A DNA stretch of 64,000 nt, from positions 29,502,501-29,566,500 of the forward strand of contig NC_088787.1 in NCBI RefSeq assembly GCF_949628265.1. The letters are read 5' to 3'. Position 1 is the first letter of the stretch. Every line of letters begins with the position of its first letter. The position numbers and the translations under genes were made by a program. Below the pieces are notes generated by a model. That model was not told where the DNA came from and did not search any database. It worked only from the letters and a program-made list of their open reading frames with translations. Shown here one piece after another: positions 13,086 through 24,300 of the stretch. The stretch comes from Cloeon dipterum. Taxonomy: Eukaryota; Arthropoda; Insecta; Ephemeroptera; Baetidae.

Positions 13086-13363
13086 GAGGTCTCAGCCGCG
13101 AGATTTAAGGCGGCGGCTGGCGGGGACGGTTTAGCCGATTTTTTTCATGGCGCCTCGCAGTCCTGGCACGGCTGTCAATCTTTTAAACGTTAAGTCTGAT
13201 AGTGCTTAGCGGCCGGAGGAGCCGGAAGACATTTTTTTCTCCTGCACATTTTAATTTTGGACCCTGGAGTGGCTGGCGCAGCTTAGCCAGATTCACGGCG
13301 TCTGGCGGCTGCCCACGTGACCCAAAATTTGCCGGCTGGCGCAGCGTGGCTGGCTGAGACCTC
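13086..13363. mobile_element. 278-bp MITE with perfect 12-bp terminal inverted repeats
   Basis: The left end GAGGTCTCAGCC (13086-13097) and right end GGCTGAGACCTC (13352-13363) are exact reverse complements. The element is far more GC-rich than its surroundings and contains repeats of GGCTGGCGCAGC (two near copies at about 13270 and 13333). ATT occurs on both sides if one extra A is allowed on the left, so the duplication is not secure. No protein is encoded. The superfamily is not identifiable from the ends alone. Confidence 0.8.
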
Positions 13364-13775
13364 ATTGCAAAATCAAAGACGTAGGAAATGATAGCACAGC
13401 TTTCATACTCCTAGCATCCTATCCTTGAGATTGTTACAGCACAAGATCTGATATTATATTGGGCTTCTCAAGAAAGCTTTAAATATTTATGTTAATTTTG
13501 TAAGGAATAGAATAATATTACTTAAAAGAGTATGGAGAACCATTGGGGCAGTTATCATTTTTGTGAAATCTGTTATGACCATTAGGGTTTTTATTTTGTT
13601 TGCCATATAATATATATATATAATGATGATTTTTCACTGGAAAGAAAATCTTTTCTGGTGTGAAGACTTGCAGGGATTTAAAAATGTAATGCCTGTTCAT
13701 ATGTGCTGTATAGTTTTGTGTAAATATACATGTCATTTTTATTTTTATAAAATTGTATGGTTTTTATTATATTAC

Positions 13776-13912
13776 GTCCTGGTCCTGGTAAAATTGCGTA
13801 ACTTTCGACAACCAAACACGGATTTCCTTTTTACAAGAAATGGCCACAATCAATTATAATGAAAATTTGGTTGTTTGTTGAAAGTTACGCAATTTTACTA
13901 GTACCAGGATGA
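13776..13912. repeat. Foldback (long inverted repeat) element
   Basis: Arms of about 45 bases, around 13776-13818 and 13866-13912, are near-perfect reverse complements, sharing for example TAAAATTGCGTAACTTTC, with a loop of about 45 bases. Likely a foldback MITE; transcribed RNA would form one long hairpin. The right arm has a 4-base insertion relative to the left. Confidence 0.75.
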
Positions 13913-14810
13913 TTAAGCATATTTGAAAACAAAAGATCTTGGCATTCAAGCGGTGATGTCAAAAACATTTTTCTCAGCATTTACGTTATTAATTACCTTA
14001 AAATCTTCGCGGGACCAGTGTAACATAAAAGAGTAATACTTAACTTATTGAATTTACTTGAATTTCACCATCAACAGAACTACGTTGAAGACTTGAAAAA
14101 AATAATCAACAAATAAAATTTAATAAATACATACAATAACATTATTTTTCTTATTTGTTTATAATTCGAGATATTTTATCATTGTAGGAATGTTTTGTAA
14201 AGCAAACCGCGAGAGCACAACAATATTTTTCTTAAAATAAAATAATCTCGGTCTGATACCCTGTATCATGGCAGACACAGTAGCCATGAAATGCATCGTA
14301 GTTTTCGTATATGTACCAAATAAATTAGTCCCTTCTGGTCCCCACCTCCGACGTCCTGAGTTTAGACCAATCAGACCATATTATTCATCATTCGATTGAC
14401 AGCCGAAGCAGCAGGCGGCCGCGCGGGTGTGTTTTATAGTTGGAGTCTGTGCCAATAGACGTCTCTGCCCGAACATAACACACACCCCACAATAATTTTC
14501 TACCCCCAACATCAGCAGTGATTTCATAAGACACATTCTTCGCTTGCCGCTTTTATATCATCACTTTGTGACGGATTGGTAAACATCCTACGCATTTACT
14601 TATCATCTCGGAAGGTGAGCTGAAACAAACAATACCCACGATAGCTTTAGCAGTTCTTTAACCCTTTGATCACAGCATTCACAGCAGTGTGTGCATACGT
14701 GAACCACGTGGTGACCGGCACTCAGTTGTGTTTTCTCTGTCTTTTTAGCTGCTGAAGATCACAGTTCTCAACCTGAAATATTCGCGGCTAGACAGCATTC
14801 GCGTTCCAGC
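13913..14810. promoter_or_regulatory. 5' region and 5' UTR intron of the SLC7 gene
   Basis: AT-rich to 14330, then a GC-richer promoter-like block (14340-14600). A probable 5' UTR intron runs from 14615 (GAAG before GTGAGC) to 14748 (CTTTTTAG), so the 5' UTR has at least two exons. The transcription start is not located. Confidence 0.5.
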
Positions 14811-17086
14811 ATGACAAGTAGTGAGCTAGTGTCGCCGACGGGCACTGATGTAGCCCTTGTCGGTGCTGACAGTTGTGAAAACAAGGATACAAGGGTGCAA
14901 ATGAAGAAGCAGTTGGGGTTGCTCGAAGGGGTGGCTATTATCTTGGGCATCATTTTTGGATCTGGTATGATAAGCACCCTCGGCCAATTTTGGCTTGAAT
15001 TTCATTCATAATTTTTAAAGAAAAACTAAATATAAATTTACAAACGATTCCTTAATGAATTAACTGTGAGAAATCGCTATTATATGTATTATATTTAGTT
15101 ATGAAAAAATTTTACAATAGAATATTAAAAAGAGTGTAAATAAATTTAAAATCGCTCACGATTTTTAATCTTTCAGGAATTTTCATAACTCCCAAAGGAG
15201 TACTAGAATCTGCGGGCTCCGTTGGCGTGTCATTGTTAGTATGGTGCTCTTGTGGACTGCTTTCTATGATTGGTGCTCTTTGCTACGCTGAATTGGGCAC
15301 CTCCATCCCTAAGTCCGGGGGCGACTACGCCTATATCTACGAAGCATTTGGCCCCTTGCCAGCGTTTTTGTATCTTTGGGCCGCAAACATAATTTTTGTG
15401 TAGGTATCAGATAAAGATTAATACTTGATCATTATTTTGTAACCTGCAAGCATCTTATAGCATTCTAAATTTCTCTCCTTTTCAACATTTTTTCAGACCA
15501 ACAACCAACGCGATAATGGGACTCACTTTTGCCAATTATGTCATCAAACCTTTCTTTCCTATCTGTCAATGTCCTGACATAGCCGTGCGCCTAGTTGCTG
15601 GAGCTGCAATATGTAACTAGTTTACTGCTTTTCTCACCAAAGATAGAAGCTAGTGTGTGTTTTGCAGGTTTTCTGACGTTTATCAACTGTTATAACGTCC
15701 GCTTGACCACCAAACTGCAGGATGGATTTATGTTCGCCAAAATAGCAGCTCTGGTCATCATCATCATTGCTGGCATCAGCTACATGCTCTTGGGAAACTA
15801 CCAAAATTTCTCTCAACCTTGGGAAAACTCATCCACAAACGTTGCTCAAATCGCCACCTCATTTTACTCTGGAATTTTCTCCTATGCCGGGTGGAACTAC
15901 CTCAATTTCATGACAGAGGAGCTTAAGAATCCCTATGTGTAAGAAAATGATAGTGATTTACTTAAATTAATCTATTAATGTGATTCAATCTTTTATCGCA
16001 GTAATTTGCCCAGAGCCATCTACATTTCTTTGCCACTTGTCACTATTATTTACGGACTGGCCAATGTTGCTTACATGGCTGTTCTGTCAACCACAGATAT
16101 TCTGGCTTCTGATGCTATTGCTGTGGTAGGTATTTTCTCTTTTTTTATCGCACATTAAAAGAATGCTCTTTCTTTGTTAAATTGTGTATATACATATATA
16201 CATATCATATGATATATGAACCTGCCTCATTCAATCTTAATTATGTTCCAGACTTTCAGTGACAAAGTGCTGGGTGTATTTTCCTGGATAATGCCGTTTT
16301 TTGTGGCCCTCTCTGCTCTTGGTGGACTCAGTGTTCATATTATGACTTCGTCCCGTTTGTGCTTCGTAGGAGCTCGACAGGGCCACTTCCCAACCATGCT
16401 CTCTCTCATCAATATCAATAGATACACTCCAACACCCTCACTGGTGTTTCTGGTAAGTGATGATATATTGAGGAAAACAAAAAATTGGACTTCTTAAAAT
16501 CTTAAATCTATTTTCTCCTAAAATGTATAATTAGAAATCAAGACTGTTTCATGATTTGTTATCTCATTGTTCACAGAATATCCTTTCACTCTTGATGCTG
16601 GGCACAAGTGATGTGTTTTTACTCATCAACTACTCTAGTTTTGTCGAGTCGTTTTTCATCATGCTCTCTGTTGCCGGCATCCTGTGGCTTCGCTACAAAA
16701 AGCCCAACATGCACAGACCAATCAATGTACGTGTGATGTTCTCAGTTGAAGCAAATGTGAAAGTAATTCATTTTAATTGCAGATTTCCGTGGTGTATCCT
16801 ATCTTGTTCGTGTTCATTTGTGCCTTCCTCGTCATTCTGCCCATATTCGACAAGCCCTTTGACACTGGAATGGGCATCTTGATCACCCTTTCAGGAATTC
16901 CTGCTTACTTGATTGGCGTTAAATATGAGAACAAACCCAAATGGTTCAACCATGCTCTCTGTAAGAACTCAATCCAGTTAAGTTGAAACCCCATGTATTA
17001 ATTAGATCTCACTGTTTTCAGGTGCTCTTACTGATTTCGTGCAAAAAATGTCTCTCTCTGCCAAAGAAGAGCATGATCAAGATTGA
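14811..17086 (+). CDS. SLC7 (LAT/y+LAT-type) amino-acid transporter light chain, complete
   Basis: Nine coding exons: 14811-14964, 15177-15399, 15497-15612, 15668-15938, 16002-16125, 16252-16452, 16577-16726, 16783-16960 and 17022-17086; 493 residues, phases consistent. A heteromeric amino-acid exchanger of the plasma membrane (APC fold, 12 membrane helices). The unwound first helix shows the substrate-binding GSGIFITP motif (about residues 50-57). A cysteine in [10 protein letters not shown] sits where LAT proteins form the disulphide to the CD98hc/4F2hc heavy chain. Other family blocks are [46 protein letters not shown], and [14 protein letters not shown] ending [14 protein letters not shown]. 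The C-terminal tail is short (about 25 residues after the last helix). The closest Drosophila relatives I would expect are minidiscs and JhI-21, but I cannot decide the subtype. A poly(A) signal lies at 17768-17773. Confidence 0.93.
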
Positions 17087-18307
17087 GCGGTGCAAAGTTA
17101 AGTGTTTTCTCTTTTTCAAAAATTTTCCCCACCGTCGCTTCTTTTGGGGCTCGCGCCGCTCCAAACAAAGATTCAAGTAAATCAAGTGTTTTATGCTGCT
17201 ACTGGAATCTCGTTCTAAAGACTGAAAGGAAAATCTGAATTGAGGAATCAGTCATTTCTGTTTTGGCTTCATATGTATACAAACGGCCGATAAAAATTCA
17301 ACTAGTGACTCTTTTTCTGATGATATTATTGTTTATGTAGCAGGCTATGCATCTAATTGTTTAAAGAACAACTATCATCTCATCTCATTGTCACATCACT
17401 GAAACAAAAAAATGTTAAAATTGAGTGTCGTGATCTGCTTGTGATAACCTACTAAAAATTATGATTTTGAAGAGAAATTTTGCCAACTAATAGTTGTCAC
17501 TAAAACCAAACTAGTTTATGTAAAAAAATAGCAGTCGTAGACTGCGAAAATGGATCTGACCGTGTTAAACAGTGAGGTGGAATATTTAATCCTAAATTGT
17601 GTCCTTTGATTTTGTATACTATTTTGTCTTTGTTTTAGTATTGAAACTTCTATCCTTATTAGTTTTCAGTAATGTTGGTAGAACCAAGAAAAACGCCAGT
17701 CAAATTTAGAAGTATAGATTTTTTAAAGAAAAAATATCATTTTGGCTTTTTGAAAGTATTATTCATGAATAAAATTTTTGTACAAACTAAACTCTAGCTA
17801 CTTAATTTCATTTTGTACGTATCACTCAACCTCGCATCTATTAGGATTTAAACAACAGTTAGAAAAGTCTTAAACAACGATTTAAGGGCTTAAAATGACT
17901 GATAAAAGTGTTCAATGCGTCCAGTGCTTAAGTTTATTAAACTTCAATCGTTCTATAAAATTCACAGAACATTTAATTGAACAGGCAAACTCAACAATTT
18001 TCCCTTTTAATCTTTTAATCAATTCGTTAATTATTTTTATCAACAATCACAGCTTGTGATTTAACGGTCGCTAATTGATTTAATCATCAAAAAGTTACAA
18101 TTCAACAGATTTTATCATTATATCAATCGAGACTCTAAAATAAACGACAGCTAATTTTAACTAATAATGTTGCTGACATAGAAGTGCAAGTTTACAATAA
18201 CTCAAGCTAATTTGCTCTCAAACAACAATCTCCGTGTGATGAACGATTAGGAAAAATCCTTAAATTAAAAATTAATGCTATTTCATCTTCCACCCTCTCC
18301 AAAAAAC
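17087..18307. other. Convergent intergenic region SLC7 gene / UNC80
   Basis: Holds the 3' UTRs of two convergent genes: AATAAA on the plus strand at 17768 and its minus-strand counterpart at about 17930. AT-rich; no other feature seen. Confidence 0.5.
17768..17773 (+). terminator. SLC7 gene poly(A) signal
   Basis: AATAAA about 680 bases after the stop codon, the first canonical hexamer on this strand in the convergent region. Confidence 0.5.
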
Positions 18308-21300
18308 TTATAAGAGGGTGTCTTCGTCCTGGTGATGCTCAAATAAAGCCATTAGAGAGGCCCGAGGGGTGGGTCTATCAGGCAGAAGGGCCATGTCCTC
18401 GCCGCTGTTGAGGCTCTCCTGCGAGCTGCCGCCGCAGTGCGGGGCGCTGCTGCTCGATGGGTGGTCGGGCGAAGCCAGCGGGGGTGGGAAAACGGCGGGC
18501 AGCTCATTCAGCAGGGTGTAGCGCTCGGTGTAGGCCTCGCGGTACCCAGACGTGCTCGACGTCTGCGAAATCGAGTTGTCGTCGTCGTAGGACAGCTCGC
18601 GGCACAGCTTAGACTTGGTTCGTTGCAACGCTGGGCTGCAAGGTGGCATGCTCTTGCTTGAGGTCGCTGTCACCTGCAGATCCATCGGCGCTGGCACCGC
18701 TGCCGGCGGTTCCACTTTTATGTGCGAAACCTGTGAATTTCGTCTGGTTTTAAAATATCTGCGACGTTCTTGGGTGTTCTGGTGTAATTATAATTTTTTA
18801 TATATAAATAAAACCTGCTTATTGTTAGTTAGCACACCTTTGGGGCTATGAGCGGATAACAAGGAGCCAGAGTGGCCGCATACGAGCTTAGGCCCAATGT
18901 GGCCGTCTTTTTGCCTTCCCGCCAGGGTTGCAAAACACCCGCATTTTTAAAAAAAATTCAGTGCAGTGGTAAAATGCGTTTATTTTCAATTTTTACCAGT
19001 TTCTTGCAGGCAATGTTTTCGCCTTTTACTATAATTGTTAGCGTATATAACCTCAACTTGAAAAATAGTAGATAAATTTTTGGAGGAATTGAGGAAGCAA
19101 TTTAAAAGAAAATATCTGCACAGTGGAGGAAATTTTGAGCACTCCGACCAAAATTTTAGATTTTCATTGAAGAAAAATGAAATAAAATTTATTTTTATGC
19201 AATTCTCGCGCAAGAAATTGGTAAAAATTGTGTGGTAAAAACCGTTAAAAACCAGTGGTGAAAAAAACCGGGTGGTAAGCAAATGCAACCCTGCTCCCCG
19301 CACCGCAAATAAACATTTTTTGTCACTAAAACCATTCGAGAGGTGCGAAACCTAGTCGGTGCCGGTGCGCCTCCCAACCCGTCGCACTCTCTAAGCATTT
19401 TTAGTCGCTTTTATGCCATTTCTAACAGATCAACCAGTAATAGATCCCCGAAGTGTTCTATCTCTCATGGCCTTAACACTCCAAGGAGTCCCTTAACATT
19501 TTGAGCCAACCGTTTGTTTCAAAATTATACTAGGAGTCTTGTTTTGAAAACTCTGAAATCGGGAATGCGTTGAGATAAAATTCTTGTGATGGAAAATAGC
19601 TCTGCGTTAAATGTAGCGTCTAGACAATAAATTAGTGTAAGTTCCGAGGTTATTTACAATATGATCAAAAGTTAATTTAACGCCCTAGAAATCAGCTTGT
19701 ATTTTTTTATAAATTATTATTTTCTCACCTCAATCTTGGACTTTCTGCTTTTTCTCAATCTGAAGGTTTTCCTGCTCTGTGCCTTTGACCTTTGCAATCG
19801 CGGTTTTCGTCCGCTGTGCTCTCCAGAGCTTTCATCATTTGGACTTCCCGGGCTCAAGGGGTTAGTTGACGTTTCTCCTGTAAGTCGGATAGCAAAATAA
19901 GTGAAGCCCTTTTGTAATCTCAACTCAAGAGGGTCGGTGGCAGTGTTTTCCTCGTGATTTTTTTTAAGAACTGGCAAGCATACATGATTTAAATTCAACT
20001 ATGCAGCAACTAATAATTCGCTCCTAACTCCTAACGCTAAAAGCTGCTAACTCATCGCTAGGAAAATGTGATTTGTAAGAAGTGCAGGTTTTGAGGAAAG
20101 GGCGGATTCAATAAGGTCTGTATTTTTGTATTTATTTTAGAATACAGCGTGATTCCAAAGTGAATTTTCAATTATTGCTTGTGGCAACTCTTGGTGCAGA
20201 TTAAACAAACAGTGAATTTTACAAATATATTCTTCAATTTGAGTGATTATGAGTCAATTTGAGAGGTGCAGTGAAATTTAGCAGATTTACAGACAGAACA
20301 ATGGGATGATGAAGTCAAGCTCACGTACCATGCGAATTCAAAATGCCATACTTTGCTTCAAAAAGAGACAAGAAGAGTAACATTAATGCGTTGAAAAGCA
20401 CATATTCTCATGAAAGTAACAAGTCCAACCAATTCAATTATGCCTTTATATCTTGTGTTCAAACACTTTCGTCTTCTTTTGTGTTTTTTCTCATTGCCAT
20501 GAAAGAATGAACGTATGAAAGAGTTAAAGCGCATAACCACAAGAAAGACGTGAGGAGATTTACCTGATGTGTGTCTAAACTCTACTGAAGGCACAAAACG
20601 AAGTTTTGAGGCTTTGAGTCGGGTACGGTCTGAAACATGCACAACAATTGGGGAGCCCACATAGTAACATCAAACACTGATTTTTGTTACGTAGAAATTC
20701 ATATAGTAAAGTCCTAACTGTACAAGTCAAGATAATCGCCGACATTATTTTCTTGTCCTGCGTTACGTATCGCAATCACACCAAATGTAAATATTATATA
20801 CATGCTTAGAAAACTTTCATTTTCCAACAGCTGTGTGTAAATCCTGCTTGTAAATTGCATGCAACACCGATAAACATTGATTAGAAGTGAGAAAGACAGA
20901 AATCGTTAAGTCTGTTTGTTGGTGAATCCGCCTGAAAGAATTCATTTCAATTTGATGCAAGCGCAGCAAACAATACAGCAACATCGAGTATCATGCTTCA
21001 ATAAAGTACAAGAGAAATTATGAAAGTTTAATGTTAAATAAATTTAATTTAGTTGATAATTTTTAAGTGCTGCTTTATAGTGAGCTGTCTGCGGGTGCTA
21101 TTACACTTAAATCTAGGACATCAAGATAATAATTCTATCACCTCATTTGCCAATTGGGTTATAGCTTTTGGGAGGGACCAGTAGTTGACAAATCGTTGAT
21201 CACAGAGTTGGTCACTCCCTAAACTATCCCTCTGTCAAATTTAGCGAGCCCAGTTTCTAGTGAAGCAAAACTAGAGCCGCTTGTATAAAATAATTTCGTA

Positions 21301-24300
21301 TAAAGTTATTTCGCTAAATATAATCAGTCACAAAACTGCCATGCTGTGAGTTCTAAGGGGTGATTCACTAAACACCGGGGGTGGAAGCGCTCTTTGTGGC
21401 GGGCCGGCATCAGCAGTTTTTCGAGTCTAGCCTCACATCAAGATAGTTATAAAAGTCGACATATTAATAAACAAAGATACACCGCACTGTCAATTTAAGT
21501 GTGTTTGTGAGTTTGATCATAACATATTTGACAGTTTTGAGTTTCTTTCTGAAAGCTATGGTTGAGAGCAGGCGACACCGATTGCTACCTGGCGAGGCAA
21601 GGTGTTCGTCCACGGGTGGCGGCAGCAACTGTTGATGCTCGGGTTGCGGGGTTGGAGGGGTCAACGTCGACTCCTCGTCCCCATCGGCGGCATCCATGTC
21701 ATCTGCCACTATCTCAGGGGTAGCGATACTCTCGCAAGAGGGCGAGAACCTAACACTTCCCTCTGCGCCCCAGTAATTACACACATATATATGTTGAGAG
21801 AAGCGTTTAAAAATCGATTTTTGGAGACAAAAAAAATCATTTGTACTTTAGTTCCAAGTAATTGACTTATTTTACATGGATTATGTTACAAAATAATTCC
21901 AATGGTTTGATGGGTAAGCGAAGCTTTTTCTACAATTTATACACTTTTTCATTTACAATTTTGCATTTGAACATGATACTGGATAGTAAAATAAAGGGAA
22001 CTTTAAATTTGAACGTACCTCTTTGCAAAATAGACGTTGGTGGCGCTAGGTTAGCGCCAGAGTTGTCAGACGGGTGTTGATGGTGGTGGTGTCTAGCCAG
22101 GTCGCCGGTGAACAATTCGATGATTGACGGCCGGTGTGGCCGAGGTGGAATGTTCTGCTCTGAATGGTCTGTCGTTGACTTGCGGCCTTCATCTCCAATG
22201 AATTAATCGGGCAAGAATTAGCGAGGCGTTATTTCACTTACTGTATCTCCTGTCTTCCATTTCCTCTTTCAGCTCTTTCATTTCGTGTGCTAACTCCACT
22301 AGGACGGCTCCTTTGGCCTTCTTTGGTGGCAGGTTAGAGCATCCTAGCTTATCTTTCACCAGGCTTTGCAAGTGTCTCTCTGCGTCGGTCAGTCCAGGTT
22401 TTGAAAGCTGAAATGCGGGTGGTAATTAATGGCGAGTTCCCATTTTACCCATTGAATACCATAACGTTGATAAATGGGTGCAGCAAGACGTATAGTGGCG
22501 GTCTTTGGGTTGCAACGTAATCCACGAAAGTCCAGAACAGCAGACCGCAATCGCCTCTGCGTCCTAATTCTTGAATGGTCCTCGCGATCCTCGGCCAATC
22601 CATAACCAGTTCCACCTCAAAACAAGCGATCATTGTTTTCAGGGCTAAAATTTTAGAAATTAATTTTCCCCCTCGTGGAATGGTGACAAATTGATACCTA
22701 GGAAAGCAATTTTGAACAAAGACATTGGAATTGGGGCCAGTCTCTTATTAGAGTCTCGGCTTCCAAAGGTGATGCTACCCGCGCGCATCTCTGAGGCTGA
22801 TTTGATGTTCTGGGCAGTAACCGGTGACGTCTTTGTCGCAGGTGGATTCAGAGCGTGAAGGACGATGGTCAGCGCGAAGGAAATATCAGCCTGTCGCATC
22901 CGAGGCATGTCTGGTTATTAAAAAGCGTTTAATTTACAATCGATCATTTTGCAATGAAAATTGCACCTTTTCTGCCACTTCCTACTCTTATGCAGAGGGG
23001 CATCAAGAGGTTCATGAGCATTGTTTCTGTTTTGTTGTGTGTTGGGAACACCGAACTGCCTCCGCAAACTTGCTCCAGGGAATAGGTTTCCTAAAGGTCA
23101 TATACAACTTTAAAATCAAACCGTAGTTTCAAATCGACGTGGTTGGAATGGTGAGAAAACAAAGAATTTGTCAAGTCTTTTGTGAACTATAGTTTTTTGT
23201 TAATGGCTGGAGTCGTTTTTCTAGCATGGAAAGAGAAAGAGATAGCAGTAAAAGACACAAAACATCTTGCACACAAGACAGGTTCATGGTGGTTCATTGG
23301 ATTTCCGTCAAGTTCGGTCTAATAATGTTTGACAAATGCAGCTAGCGCAGTCTAATTAATATCAAAATAATGCAAAGGTTTTTGCGACTATAAGTAAGTA
23401 ATCGAGCAACAAAATTTGTTTGTTTCATGAACATGCTTTGCTATTATTTGTCATTTAGGCTTGCGATCAAATTGCCGCTATATTCAACGCTATTGTGAAA
23501 ATTTTTATAACGATTTAAATAGCGACAAGTTTATTTTCAAGCCCAAATACAAAAAATCATTAGGTGGCGAACACATATTTGTTGATGAATTGGTAGAGTC
23601 CAATGAGAGACAGATCACAATATTGGTGAAGTTGTTTGTTTTTCCTCAAGTTTTTAGTGGTTTTTCTACTCATACAGTTAATAGCTAAGTTTATATGATA
23701 CGAATAACAAGAGAAAAAGGGAGAGCTGAAATGTGAGGTTTGCATAGTCAGTGAAAATGTAATAGTGCATTATCAGCAAGTCTCAAAGCCAGAGGACTTT
23801 CTGTGAGTGAAAAAATTCGCTTTTATTTCTCGAATCGTAATTTTTTATTATTAACCTAAACACAGTAGAGTCCGGTGACTTGTGAGACTGGGACATGTTT
23901 CTTTTGAACAAGAAACGATTTCAGTCAGGTTCAGTTGAGAATCAAGAAAAGTCACATAAGAGCTTATTTGCTTTTTAGTACTCTCATTCTAATAATATGT
24001 TAAACGTGTATCTCAATCCATATGCTAAACAGGCTATTTCTCACCATGGTCAGGTGGCTGAATACCTGCAAAAATCGAGTTAGCGCTATGAATAACTTTC
24101 TGGCTCTGTTGATACGAAAATGTACAGCTAAGTGTCGCTACGATGTGTGTCGCTCGCGTATCCAAGAGTTTTCGATTTTTTTTTATCAATCTTACTGACT
24201 GTAACTCACCCCAATGGCCAAAATTTGCAGGGCAATTAGCCGAACGACAATGGAGCAAAAGTGAGGCGGTGGCACCTGGCTCATCAGGGCCGCTGTGGCT

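Noticed and set aside
13609-13623. TA dinucleotide run
   Set aside because: Ordinary microsatellite in AT-rich DNA.
23461-23688. 75-codon plus-strand frame in UNC80 intron 48
   Set aside because: Low-complexity Asn/Lys/Phe-rich reading of AT-rich DNA, no splice context or family match.
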